From the NCBI RefSeq assembly GCF_900098745.1, contig NZ_FQTT01000004.1, positions 1 to 35,525 on the forward strand: 35,525 nucleotides of DNA, in the 5' to 3' direction. The notes beneath the pieces were generated by a model. That model made no database searches. It was not told the origin of the DNA and saw only the letters and a program-made list of their open reading frames with translations. The position numbers were made by a program, and so were the translations under genes. This document shows positions 1 through 7,571 of this stretch, in pieces. Origin of the DNA: Actinomyces glycerinitolerans. Its GTDB lineage: Bacteria; Actinomycetota; Actinomycetes; Actinomycetales; Actinomycetaceae. The stretch's first letter is position 1. Each line of letters starts with the position of its first letter.

Positions 1-203
1 CTTCCACAAGCAGCAGTGTTCAACCGGCAAACAACATGAGTTGAGTAGTTCTTTCAATCACTTGGTTTGTTTTTTGCGTCCGCTGTACGGTTCACAGGCA
101 ACCCACCCCCGGGCGGGTGCTGATATGTGAACAGGGTGTGTGGTGCGTGCGCGAGCGCCCGCCTGGCCTGGTTGTTTCTGGGTGGGTGTGGGTTGGTGTG
201 TGT
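1..203 (+). other. 23S-5S rRNA internal spacer
   Basis: This stretch lies just upstream of the 5S rRNA. It carries no recognisable 23S 3' end, so 23S should end before the window. It contains an imperfect hairpin whose outer arms GTTCACA (90-96) and TGTGAAC (126-132) pair perfectly and whose inner part pairs CACCC with GGGTG. From about 170 the strand becomes G/T-rich, because it forms the left arm of the 5S processing stem. No gene is supported. Confidence 0.6.
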
Positions 204-347
204 GCCGGTGGTCATAGCGGGGTGGGTCATGCCCGGTCTTTCCTTTCCGAACCCGGAAGCCAAGCCCCCCAGCGCCGATGGTACTGCCCCCGGAAGGCGG
301 GTGGGAGAGTAGGACACTGCCGGCACGCTCACGAACCCACACCCACA
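181..347 (+). other. 5S rRNA precursor processing stem
   Basis: Bases 181-208 can pair with 320-347. Of 28 positions, 24 are Watson-Crick and one more is a G-U wobble. The helix encloses the 5S rRNA and continues its terminal helix I outward by about 20 bp. The G/T-rich left arm and C/A-rich right arm are otherwise hard to explain. Long double-stranded flanks of this kind are known substrates for RNase III or related rRNA maturation. That role is inferred here. Confidence 0.6.
204..323 (+). rRNA. rrf: 5S ribosomal RNA
   Basis: The molecule has the usual actinobacterial 5S landmarks in order: GGTCATAGCGG near the 5' end, CCGAACCCGGAAGC+CAAGCC in the middle (loop A/B-C region), CGCCGATGGTACTGC, and GGGAGAGTAGGAC before the 3' end. 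The terminal helix closes by pairing GTGCCGG (202-208) with CCGGCAC (320-326). The length is about 120 nt. Exact ends are uncertain by 2-3 nt because the helix continues into the flanks. It is the last gene of an rRNA operon that begins outside the window. Confidence 0.93.
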
Positions 348-598
348 ACCACACCCCGGGGCCCCGGCCCGGGGGGCACACACCACACGCACAACACAAC
401 ACAACCCACACAGGGCCCGCACACGCCAGGGCCCGCACACGGCCGTCCACACGCCACACCCACAGACGGACCTCTGGGCGTCCGAACGACACCACGAACA
501 CACGCGGCCGGAAGACGTCGCCCAAAACGGGCACCAACGGCCGTCCGACTCCGATATCCTCGCGGTACAGGCAGCAGGCGGAATTGGAGGAGGCTGCG
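327..598 (+). other. CA-rich spacer between 5S rRNA and ppgK
   Basis: No gene is visible in these 272 bases. A G/C-only hairpin (CCCCGGG 354-360 with CCCGGGG 368-374, loop of 7) follows the 5S unit and could help end rRNA transcription, although no T-run follows. The sequence then becomes a low-complexity run of CACAAC-type units. It includes a direct repeat of CAGGGCCCGCACACG at 411-425 and 427-441. The ppgK ribosome-binding site GGAGGAGG lies at 586-593. Confidence 0.5.
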
Positions 599-1354
599 AT
601 GACTTCGGTTGCGTGCGGGATTGATATCGGCGGTTCAGGTATCAAGGGTGCGCGTGTGGATCTCGACACCGGTGAGTTCATTGGTGACCGCATTCGGATC
701 GAGACGCCACAGCCGTCTACACCGGATGCCGTGGCGGAGGTTTGTAAGCAGCTACTTGACGGCCTCGGCATCAGCGAGCACGTACCGGTAGGTATCGCCT
801 TCCCGGCGCCTATCGTGCACGGCACAATCCCCTTCATTGCGAACCTCGACGACTCGTGGGCGGGAGTGAACCTCAACGAGCTGATGCTGCAGCACCTTGG
901 GCGCCCCGTGACCGCACTGAACGACGCAGACGCCGCCGGCCTGGCCGAGGTCGCCTTCGGGGCCGCCAAGGGCGTCGCCGGAACGGTCATCGTGACCACG
1001 CTAGGTACCGGCATCGGCTCCGCCATCATCGTCGACGGCACCCTGGTGCCGAACACTGAGCTCGGCCACCTCGAGATCGACGGCTATGACGCTGAGAAGC
1101 GCGCCTCCTCGGGGCAGAAGGAGCTTCAGGACCTGTCGTGGAAGAAGTGGGCCAAGCGGCTGCAGCGGTACTACTCCCACGTGGAGATGCTGTTCTCACC
1201 GGACCTGTTCGTCGTTGGTGGAGGCGTGTCAAAGAAACACGAGAAGTTCCTGCCCAGACTCGACCTGAAGACTCCCATCGTTCCGGCGCAGCTGCTGAAC
1301 ACCGCGGGCATCGTGGGTGCTGCGTACCAGGCGTCGCGAGAGCAACACGACTGA
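599..1354 (+). CDS. ppgK: Polyphosphate glucokinase
   Basis: A 251-residue ROK-type sugar kinase that phosphorylates glucose using inorganic polyphosphate (often also ATP), feeding glycolysis in the cytoplasm. The N-terminal phosphate-binding loop reads [12 protein letters not shown]. It is followed by NDADAAG, which carries the catalytic aspartate, and the second phosphate motif [11 protein letters not shown]. The sugar-binding segment is [10 protein letters not shown]. The ATG at 599 is chosen because GGAGGAGG lies 5 nt upstream and because the protein then starts directly at the first domain; the frame is open further upstream but only through low-complexity spacer. Length matches actinobacterial PpgK (about 250-270). 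The gene sits downstream of an rRNA operon with no visible functional link. Confidence 0.93.
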   Translation: MTSVACGIDIGGSGIKGARVDLDTGEFIGDRIRIETPQPSTPDAVAEVCKQLLDGLGISEHVPVGIAFPAPIVHGTIPFIANLDDSWAGVNLNELMLQHLGRPVTALNDADAAGLAEVAFGAAKGVAGTVIVTTLGTGIGSAIIVDGTLVPNTELGHLEIDGYDAEKRASSGQKELQDLSWKKWAKRLQRYYSHVEMLFSPDLFVVGGGVSKKHEKFLPRLDLKTPIVPAQLLNTAGIVGAAYQASREQHD

Positions 1355-1396
1355 GTCGGCGGATGTGGCCAAGTTCGTCGTATCTGCCCACGGGCT

Positions 1397-1402
1397 TACG
1401 CT
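1397..1402 (+). promoter_or_regulatory. -10 box of a leaderless promoter for the NifX-like gene
   Basis: TACGCT lies exactly 6 nt before the ATG at 1409, and there is no purine-rich Shine-Dalgarno in that interval. Transcription would start at or next to the start codon. The same TANNNT-N6-start arrangement occurs at five other genes in the window. Confidence 0.6.
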
Positions 1403-1408
1403 GCTGCC

Positions 1409-1810
1409 ATGAGCGATTCATTCACTGAGCCGATGATCGGGCCCGTGTCCACGGTCCTCATCCCCGTGACGACAGACGGTCAGGTGGAGCCGCGCTTCGG
1501 CCGTGCACCACGCGTCGCGGTGGTAAACGTCTCGGATGGGGTGATCACTCGCTGGCAGGAGTACCCTGTCGGCTGGGACGTCGCCCATGACGCCGGCACC
1601 GAGGGCTCACATCACGCCCGCATTGTCCGCTTCCTTAACGAGCATCGCGTCGACACGATCATTGCCGAGCATATGGGCGCAGGCATGCGACGCGTGGTGG
1701 GGCGTATGGGAATCCTCCTGCTGCCCACGCCCGGCGGCAACGCCCGTGCGGCGGTAGCAACCGCGTTGGCAGTGGCCGCTGCAGGAGACGCCGGAGCCGA
1801 TCCTCGCTGA
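1409..1810 (+). CDS. NifX/NifB-type dinitrogenase iron-molybdenum cofactor domain protein
   Basis: A 133-residue protein made almost entirely of one NifX-like domain (family of PF02579). Visible features are the N-terminal strand VLIPVTTDG, the motif EPRFGRAPRVAVV (FGRA signature), a paired histidine HHARIVRFL, and the closing segment GAGMRRVVGRMGILLLPTPGG. In nitrogen fixers such domains bind iron-molybdenum cofactor or other metal clusters. Stand-alone copies in non-fixing actinobacteria have no settled role, so only a metal-cluster-binding fold can be claimed. No nif genes are nearby. Translation probably starts on a leaderless message (-10 box at 1397-1402). The gene ends just before a strong bidirectional terminator. 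Confidence 0.8.
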   Translation: MSDSFTEPMIGPVSTVLIPVTTDGQVEPRFGRAPRVAVVNVSDGVITRWQEYPVGWDVAHDAGTEGSHHARIVRFLNEHRVDTIIAEHMGAGMRRVVGRMGILLLPTPGGNARAAVATALAVAAAGDAGADPR

Positions 1811-1815
1811 ACGGT

Positions 1816-1840
1816 GCGGCGTATATACCGACACATACGC
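1816..1840 (+). repeat. Short interspersed motif, copy 1
   Basis: The motif contains GTATATACCG followed by ACACATACGC. It shares the core CGACACATAC (1829-1838) with copy 3 at 34696-34719, and ATATACCG-GACAT spacing with copy 2 at 25093-25118. It sits between the stop codon of the NifX-like gene and the terminator stem. Function is unknown. Confidence 0.4.
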
Positions 1841-1842
1841 AA

Positions 1843-1883
1843 GTGGCGGGCCGAGCACCGTAAATGGGTGCTCGGCCCGCCAC
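1843..1883. terminator. Bidirectional terminator between convergent genes
   Basis: A perfect 17-bp inverted repeat, GTGGCGGGCCGAGCACC (1843-1859) and its complement (1867-1883), with a 7-nt loop. It lies exactly between the convergent NifX-like gene and deoD. There is no long T-run on either side, as is common for actinobacterial terminators. Confidence 0.85.
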
Positions 1884-1934
1884 GCGTCGTCGCCTGGCGT
1901 CATGCACCAGCAGCTCGACGGCGATGGTTTGGAA

Positions 1935-2651
1935 TCAGCTCAGGGCAGCGGCGACCGCGAGCTGGAGCGAGTCCTGGAAGCGGGTCTCTCGTTCGGCTGC
2001 GGTCATGTCACCGGAGTGGTCCAGCAGGTGGTCGGAGATAGTCAGCACCGCCAACGCCTGCTTGCCGAACTCGGCCGCCACCCCGTACAGGGCTGCCGCC
2101 TCCATCTCAACGCACAGGGTCCCGTAGGCGGACAGACGCTCCGTTTGCCCCTCGGGCGTGAAGTAGAAGTGATCGCGGGAGATGATCGTGCCGGTGTGCA
2201 GCCGCTCGCCCATGCCGGCCTCGACGCCCGCGCGATAGGCGGCCATGGCTAGGCGGAAGTCGGCGACGGCCGAGAAGTTCACGCCGGGGATGCGCAGCTG
2301 GTTCATCGCCGAATCGGTGTGGGCTCCGGTGGCAATCACAACATCACCCACATGCACCTGCTTGCCGATGCCACCGGCCGTGCCCACGCGAATGATTCGC
2401 TCAACCCCATACTGGCTGAACAGTTCAGTAGCGTAAATGGAGAAGGACGGCTGCCCCATGCCCGACCCCATCACCGACAGCGGCTTGCCGTCTACGGTGC
2501 CGGTGAAACCGAGCATGCCACGCACATCCGTAACCAGGCGGGCATCATCCAACAGTCCCTCCGCGATGCGCTGGGCGCGGCGCGGATCTCCGGGCATCAG
2601 CACCGCAGGGGCGAAGTCGCCGGGCTCGGCGGCAATGTGAGGCGTGGCCAT
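1935..2651 (-). CDS. deoD: Purine-nucleoside phosphorylase, DeoD type
   Basis: A 238-residue cytoplasmic enzyme of the hexameric nucleoside phosphorylase family. It cleaves purine nucleosides with phosphate to give the base and ribose-1-phosphate (salvage). Visible motifs are VLMPGDPRRAQRIAE (phosphate-binding GDP near residue 20), GSGMGQPS, IRVGTAGGIG, the signature VEMEAAALYG (ribose-binding Met-Glu), and TISDH with the catalytic aspartate that distinguishes purine phosphorylases from uridine phosphorylases. Length is normal for DeoD (233-239). The ATG at 2651 is preceded by GAAAGGA at a suitable distance. The gene is divergent from the transporter at 2920 and convergent with the NifX-like gene. 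Confidence 0.93.
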   Translation of the reverse strand: MATPHIAAEPGDFAPAVLMPGDPRRAQRIAEGLLDDARLVTDVRGMLGFTGTVDGKPLSVMGSGMGQPSFSIYATELFSQYGVERIIRVGTAGGIGKQVHVGDVVIATGAHTDSAMNQLRIPGVNFSAVADFRLAMAAYRAGVEAGMGERLHTGTIISRDHFYFTPEGQTERLSAYGTLCVEMEAAALYGVAAEFGKQALAVLTISDHLLDHSGDMTAAERETRFQDSLQLAVAAALS

Positions 2652-2919
2652 GGTTGTCCTTTCAGTTGTCCGTCAACGTTGCGCTGTCAGCAGCTCCGGC
2701 GGTGCCGAGCAGTGCTGCGAGTGCGACAGGCCAGTCTCGCACATGCCGTGCCAGCTCGGGGGTGGAGATACCCAAGTCGTGCCATCTAAGGCTCCTGTCC
2801 GGATGGCGGGACGCCATAGGCAGGTGCTCCATCTGCGACTATCGTCCTAGCGATTCTAGGCCTGTGCCTTCGGCACCGGCGGCCGGCTTGCCGGTTACCC
2901 ACAACCCGGAAGGTTCTTA
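2652..2919 (+). promoter_or_regulatory. Divergent intergenic region with leader hairpins of the NSS transporter
   Basis: No gene is seen in these 268 bases between divergent genes. Features reading toward the transporter are a possible -10 TATCGT (2840-2845), a 5-bp inverted repeat CCTAG-cgatt-CTAGG (2846-2860) that could be an operator, and two small hairpins: GTGCC-ttc-GGCAC (2864-2876) and CCGGC-tt-GCCGG (2883-2894). A Shine-Dalgarno GGAAGG lies just before the ATG at 2920. The paired hairpins suggest a structured leader, but they match no riboswitch I recognise. Confidence 0.4.
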
Positions 2920-4497
2920 ATGCCATCCAGCCCCGGATCCTCAACCGCCGTACAGATGCCCGCACGCGAGCAGTGGAGCGGACAACTCGGATTCCTCTTG
3001 GCTGCCATCGGATCCGCGATCGGTCTGGGCAACATCTGGCGCTTCCCCGGCACCGCCTACACCAATGGCGGTGGCGCTTTCATGATCCCCTACATCATCG
3101 CCCTGTTGATCACCGGCCTGCCCGTGCTCTTCCTCGACTACGCGCTCGGACACCGTTTCCGCGGTTCTGCTCCGGCCGTCTTCCGCCGGGTATCCAAGCG
3201 GTTCGAGTGGCTCGGCTGGTGGCAGGTGTTCATCTGTTTTATCATCATGACCTATTACGCCGTGATCGTAGCCTGGGCGCTGCGCTACACGGTGTTCTCC
3301 TTCACCACCGCCTGGGGCGACGACGCCGCAGGCTTCTTCAGCGACTACATCGGCCAGACCAGTCTGGCCGACCCTTCCACCCCGGCGTACTCGCCGGTTC
3401 CGATCCTGGGGGTCGCCATCCCGCTGGCGCTGGTGTGGGCCTTCGGCATCTTCGTCGTGGCCCGTGGCATATCTCGCGGCGTGGAGCGCGCCAACCGGGT
3501 ATTCCTGCCCGTACTGGTAGTCATGTTCGTCATCCTGGTGATCCGGGCCATCTTGCTGCCCGGAGCTACGGACGGCCTGAACACTCTGTTCACCCCCGAC
3601 TGGAGTCGGCTGACTGATTACACCGTGTGGGTGGCCGCCTTCGGACAGATCTTCTTCTCCCTGTCCATCGGCTTCGGCATCATGCTCACCTACGCCTCCT
3701 ACCTCAAGCGCCGTTCCAACCTGGTGGGTACCGGCTTCACCGCCGCCTTCGCCAACTCCTCCTTCGAGATCCTCGCCGGTATTGGCGTGTTCGCCACGCT
3801 GGGGTTCATGGCCCATGTCGAGGGCGTGTCGGTGGCCGATCTTGAGGGCATCCAGGGCGTCGGGCTTGCCTTCATCACCTTCCCGACCGTCATCTCGCAG
3901 ATGCCGGGCGGTGCCTTGTTCGGTGTCCTGTTCTTCGCCTCCTTCTCAATGGCGGGGCTGACCTCCTTCATCTCCATCCTGCAGGTGGTCGCTCCCGCCA
4001 TCGGTGAGAAGCTCGGCCTGTCCAACGGCAAGGCCACGCTGGCGGCCGGACTGCCCAGTGCCGCGCTGTCATTCATCCTGTTCAGCACCGGTTCGGGACT
4101 GTGGGATCTGGATATCGTCGACGCCTACATCAACTACATCGGCGTGGTCGGCTCCGCCATTGTCATGTGCGTCGGCCTCGGCCTGGTGCTGCGTCGGCTG
4201 AAGGAGCTGCAGCGTCATCTCAACCTGGTCTCCGACACCCGCATCATTGGCGGCTGGTGGCGTGGCCTGGTGGCGGTAATCGCCCCGCTGCTCCTGGGCT
4301 ACATGTTCGTCCAGAACGTCTGGTCCTATGCGACCAACGGCTATGACGCGTATTCCGCCGGTCTGCAGGGTGTGTTCGGATGGGGCGTGATCTTCCTCGT
4401 CGTAGTCGCCACGATTGTGTTCACACGCATGCCCTGGCGCACGCCGGTAGACGACTACGCGCCTCTTAACCTGGATGTGCTTGAGGAGGTGAAGTGA
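2920..4497 (+). CDS. Sodium-dependent amino-acid importer, NSS (LeuT-fold) family
   Basis: A 525-residue integral membrane protein of the neurotransmitter:sodium symporter family with about 12 predicted helices. The first helix carries the family signature GSAIGLGNIWRFPGTAYTNGGGAF, described here by its landmarks at residues 33-56. These include the unwound Na+/substrate region and the conserved Trp-Arg pair that gates the outside. Also visible are the TYYAVIVAW helix and the FSLSIGFGIMLTYASY helix 6. The gene is followed after 1 nt by a 57-residue MetS-like subunit. By comparison with the Corynebacterium MetP/MetS pair, methionine and alanine are plausible substrates; that is inference. GGAAGG precedes the ATG. 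Confidence 0.9.
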   Translation: MPSSPGSSTAVQMPAREQWSGQLGFLLAAIGSAIGLGNIWRFPGTAYTNGGGAFMIPYIIALLITGLPVLFLDYALGHRFRGSAPAVFRRVSKRFEWLGWWQVFICFIIMTYYAVIVAWALRYTVFSFTTAWGDDAAGFFSDYIGQTSLADPSTPAYSPVPILGVAIPLALVWAFGIFVVARGISRGVERANRVFLPVLVVMFVILVIRAILLPGATDGLNTLFTPDWSRLTDYTVWVAAFGQIFFSLSIGFGIMLTYASYLKRRSNLVGTGFTAAFANSSFEILAGIGVFATLGFMAHVEGVSVADLEGIQGVGLAFITFPTVISQMPGGALFGVLFFASFSMAGLTSFISILQVVAPAIGEKLGLSNGKATLAAGLPSAALSFILFSTGSGLWDLDIVDAYINYIGVVGSAIVMCVGLGLVLRRLKELQRHLNLVSDTRIIGGWWRGLVAVIAPLLLGYMFVQNVWSYATNGYDAYSAGLQGVFGWGVIFLVVVATIVFTRMPWRTPVDDYAPLNLDVLEEVK

Positions 4498-4498
4498 G

Positions 4499-4672
4499 AT
4501 GACCGGACCGGCAATCGCCGTAATGCTCGTCGCCATCGTGATCATCTGGGGCGGTCTGGCCGTCTCCGTGACGGCCCTGGTCGTGCGCGGACGCCGTGAG
4601 GACGTTGAGGCCCGGGAGGCCGCGCTGGCTGCCGCCCACGAGCACCTCAAGCACCCGCAGGACGATCGGTGA
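4499..4672 (+). CDS. metS: Small subunit of methionine/alanine importer (MetS-like)
   Basis: A 57-residue protein with one N-terminal transmembrane helix starting TGPAIAVMLVAIVIIWGG, a basic turn RGRR, and a charged cytoplasmic tail rich in Ala, Glu and His. This is the typical shape of the small subunit (family MaAIMP_sms) that accompanies NSS importers in actinobacteria. It starts 1 nt after the transporter stop codon, with GGAGGTGA inside the end of that gene as ribosome-binding site, so the two should be made together. It would sit beside the transporter in the membrane and be needed for its activity, as shown for Corynebacterium MetPS. The call rests on size, helix and position. Confidence 0.85.
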   Translation: MTGPAIAVMLVAIVIIWGGLAVSVTALVVRGRREDVEAREAALAAAHEHLKHPQDDR

Positions 4673-4727
4673 GGATACGGGACACTCCCGCGCCCGGACC
4701 TGGTTTCGTAGCAGCGCAAACGTGCGC

Positions 4728-4733
4728 CACAAT
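4728..4733 (+). promoter_or_regulatory. Possible -10 box of leaderless HAD gene
   Basis: CACAAT lies 7 nt before the ATG at 4741, and no Shine-Dalgarno is present. It is a weaker match to TANNNT than the other leaderless promoters in the window. Confidence 0.4.
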
Positions 4734-4740
4734 GCACCCC

Positions 4741-5556
4741 ATGCGCTCGACTCCGCTGCGGCCCGCCGCCGCCGACACACCCGCTGCACCCCGGCTGGTC
4801 GCCTTCGACCTGGACGGGACGCTCGCCCCCTCCAAGTCGCCGATGCCCGAGCCCATGGCCACTGCGCTGCGTGCCCTGCTGGACGTCGTGCCAGTGTGCA
4901 TCATCTCCGGTGGTCAGATCGGGCAGTTCCGTGAGCAGGTACTCGCCCGTCTGAACGCCAGCGACGACGAGCTGGGTCGGCTCCACCTCATGCCCACCTG
5001 CGGCACCCGCTACTACATGCACAATCCCGATGACGGCGACTGGACGCTGGTCTACGCCAACGACCTCACGCCCGCCCAGGTTGAGCAGGCGTGCACCGTC
5101 GTCGAGGCGGAGGCCCGCCGTCTGGGGCTGTGGGAGGAGCACACCTGGGGACCGGCCCTGGAGGACCGCGGCAGTCAGATCACCTTCTCCGCCCTGGGAC
5201 AGGAGGCGCCGTTGGACGCCAAACAGGCTTGGGACCCCACGGGGGAGAAGAAGGGCCGCCTGCGTGACGCCGTCGCCGCCCTCCTACCAGACCTGGAGGT
5301 CCGTTCCGGCGGCTCCACCAGCGTGGACATCACCCGCAAGGGCATCGACAAGGCCTACGGCATGAACCGGCTCGCCGAGGTCACCGGCATCCCCTTGAAG
5401 CAGATGCTGTTCGTGGGTGACCGGCTGGACCCCGAAGGCAACGACTACCCGGTCAAAGCGCTGGGCGTGCCCTGCCAGGCGGTGGACACCTGGGAGGACA
5501 CGGCCACATTCGTCGCGGACCTGGCCGCGCGCCTAACGGCGGGGGAGCGGAGCTGA
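4741..5556 (+). CDS. HAD-IIB hydrolase, phosphomannomutase-like
   Basis: A 271-residue cytoplasmic haloacid dehalogenase-superfamily protein. Motif I is FDLDGTLAPSK with the nucleophile and acid/base aspartates. Motif II is the serine in CIISGG. The cap region includes GGSTSVDITRKGIDKAYGM with the conserved lysine. Motif IV is FVGDRLDPEGNDYPV. The GGS...VDI and GD...GNDY segments resemble eukaryotic-type phosphomannomutases, so a sugar-phosphate mutase or phosphatase is likely; substrate is unproven. The ATG at 4741 is favoured over an in-frame ATG at 4732 and a GTG at 4669 because the domain starts shortly after it and a -10-like box lies 7 nt upstream. The stop is 5 nt before the next gene. 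Confidence 0.82.
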   Translation: MRSTPLRPAAADTPAAPRLVAFDLDGTLAPSKSPMPEPMATALRALLDVVPVCIISGGQIGQFREQVLARLNASDDELGRLHLMPTCGTRYYMHNPDDGDWTLVYANDLTPAQVEQACTVVEAEARRLGLWEEHTWGPALEDRGSQITFSALGQEAPLDAKQAWDPTGEKKGRLRDAVAALLPDLEVRSGGSTSVDITRKGIDKAYGMNRLAEVTGIPLKQMLFVGDRLDPEGNDYPVKALGVPCQAVDTWEDTATFVADLAARLTAGERS

Positions 5557-5561
5557 CCGGC

Positions 5562-7433
5562 GTGCCTAAGGCTCGGCGGGACACCCGCGGCGTTCTCACC
5601 GGACGGCTCGGCCAGCTGCATGACGGCCCTCGCCGCTGGTGGCGATCCCGTACGGCCCGGTTCCGCAAGGGCGTGCGCACTGCCCTGCTGCTGCTCCTGA
5701 GCACCCTGGCGTCGTTGGCGATTGGTGTGTCCACCGCGACCGCGTCCTCACCCCTGGGACCGCACGAGGCCGAGTGGTCGGTCACTCTGGACTCCACACT
5801 CACCGTCGACCTCGGTCCACTCGGCTCGGTGGTGCTGGACTCGCCTGCCGGCTTGCTCGGTGTCGAGGTGGTCGTCGGCGAGATCCCGGGAGAGCCCGAT
5901 CCCGACGCCGTCTCCCCCGACACCCTCGGCCAGGCGCTCAGCTCCGACGGAGCCGCCTACGTCGCCCTGGTTGCCCACCCCGAACTGACGATCGAGCGCG
6001 GCCTGCGGGCCCTGGCCGACGACGCCCTGCGGCGCGCCGGCCTGGTCGAGTCGGTACTGCTGAGTCTGGTTACGGTCGGACGCCTGGCCGGACCGCGACC
6101 GCCTCGCCGCAGTCCACGCCGCCTACCCCGCAACGCCAAGGTCCTGGCGTTCGCGTCCGCCGCCGCGGTCGCGATCGCCGTCGTCGTCCCGGCCGTGCGC
6201 AGTGGCCCGCAGCCGGGCGCCCGGCTGGAAGTACTTGCGGGCACGCCTGTTCAAGACGCGCGTCTGTCCGGACGGGTCGCCGACATCGTGCAGGCATATG
6301 GTCCGCGCGTTTCCGCCTTCCTGGAGGAGAACACCGCCTTCTACACGGCCGCCGAGCAAAACCTGCGGGTGGCGTGGCAGGCCTCCGCCGCGGTCGACGG
6401 CGCCGTCGACGTCACCGCGGTCGACGGCGCGGTGGATGAGGACGCTGTGGCGGAGGCCTTCCGGGCGGCTTCCGCCCGCGGTACCACGCCGATGGCGGTA
6501 GCCACTCCCGAGATCGCCCCGCTGCCGACGGCCACCCCCGAGGCCAGGCCCACCGCGGCCCCAACCACCCCGGTCACGGGCAGCTGGGCGGTCGACCAGG
6601 GGGAGACCACCACCGCGGTGCTATCCACCGACCTGCACTGCAACCTTGACGTCATCGCCTTCACCGGCGTGCTGGACGAGCTCGCGGGCGCCGACATCCA
6701 CATGGATGACGGCGACCTGACGATGACCGGCAGTCAGCCCGAGTCGATCTGCGTGGACGCCCTGTCCAACGCGGTCCCCGCCGGCGTCGCCCGGGTAGCC
6801 ACCATCGGCAATCACGACTCCGAATCCACCGCCGAGCGACTGCGCGCCCAGGGGTGGACCGTCACCGACGGCACCGTGCGGGAGGTGGCCGGGCTGAACG
6901 TACTCGGCGACGTCGACCCCGACCGCACGTCCGCCAGTGGCACCGTCCCCCGCGGGAGCGAGGATGCAGCCGGGCTGGGCGCTCGCCTGGCCGAGGTCTC
7001 CTGCCAGGCGGAGCAGGCGGGCAACCGGGCCGACGTGGTGCTCATTCACCAGCCCTACACTTTCGATCCGCTGATCGCGGATGGCTGTACCCCGCTGCTG
7101 CTCGCTGGCCACGTTCACCAGGAACGGGGCGTGACCACCACCGACGGCGGAAAACTCGCCGTCACCCAGCTGGTCTCCGGCGCCGGCAAGGGCGGTACCT
7201 CCATCGGTGAGGTCACCGACGACGCCTACCTGCACCTGCTGTCCTTCAACGCCGACGGCGACCTGCTCGCCTGGCGCACCGTGACCCTGCACCCGGACGC
7301 CTCGGTGACCGTGGGCGCCTGGGAGGCGGTGCCCGCCGCGCAGGAGGCCGACGACCAGGCTGCGCAGAAGACGGACGATACGGTCGAGCAGAACACGGAG
7401 GCCGCGCACGGCGGAGACAGCGCAGCCGACTAG
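5562..7433 (+). CDS. Membrane-anchored metallophosphoesterase
   Basis: A 623-residue protein. A basic N-terminus precedes a hydrophobic helix (about 40-57) and a second helix lies at about 193-212, so the C-terminal half is probably extracellular. A Thr/Pro/Ala-rich linker (about 305-340) leads to a calcineurin-type phosphoesterase domain. All metal ligand motifs are visible: TDLH (Asp357, His359), DDGD (Asp383-Asp385), GNHD (Asn417-His418), an IHQP histidine (496) and GHVH (517, 519). The tail after about 590 is acidic and low in complexity. Residues about 278-292 contain a 9-residue tandem repeat (AVDGAVD twice), mirrored by a 27-bp DNA repeat at 6388-6441. It starts with GTG 5 nt after the HAD gene and is probably cotranscribed. 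Substrate is unknown; a cell-surface phosphodiesterase is the best guess. Confidence 0.85.
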   Translation: MPKARRDTRGVLTGRLGQLHDGPRRWWRSRTARFRKGVRTALLLLLSTLASLAIGVSTATASSPLGPHEAEWSVTLDSTLTVDLGPLGSVVLDSPAGLLGVEVVVGEIPGEPDPDAVSPDTLGQALSSDGAAYVALVAHPELTIERGLRALADDALRRAGLVESVLLSLVTVGRLAGPRPPRRSPRRLPRNAKVLAFASAAAVAIAVVVPAVRSGPQPGARLEVLAGTPVQDARLSGRVADIVQAYGPRVSAFLEENTAFYTAAEQNLRVAWQASAAVDGAVDVTAVDGAVDEDAVAEAFRAASARGTTPMAVATPEIAPLPTATPEARPTAAPTTPVTGSWAVDQGETTTAVLSTDLHCNLDVIAFTGVLDELAGADIHMDDGDLTMTGSQPESICVDALSNAVPAGVARVATIGNHDSESTAERLRAQGWTVTDGTVREVAGLNVLGDVDPDRTSASGTVPRGSEDAAGLGARLAEVSCQAEQAGNRADVVLIHQPYTFDPLIADGCTPLLLAGHVHQERGVTTTDGGKLAVTQLVSGAGKGGTSIGEVTDDAYLHLLSFNADGDLLAWRTVTLHPDASVTVGAWEAVPAAQEADDQAAQKTDDTVEQNTEAAHGGDSAAD

Positions 7434-7571
7434 GCCGCGCAGGCGGGCGGCCCCTGCCGACGTGATCAACGCCGATTCGCGCCAAGACGGCCGTGAGGCA
7501 CAATTGGGGCGCGCGTCCCGGAGCGGCCGGGGCGCGCCCATGTCCCCGGGAGAGGCTGAGGAGATCCGGCG

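Noticed and set aside
58..1056. 332-codon minus-strand frame across 5S rRNA and ppgK
   Set aside because: It runs through the rRNA gene and antisense to ppgK, with low-complexity translation.
1409..1810. Nitrogen-fixation gene
   Set aside because: Only a stand-alone NifX-type domain is present, with no nif neighbours; such domains occur in many non-fixing bacteria.
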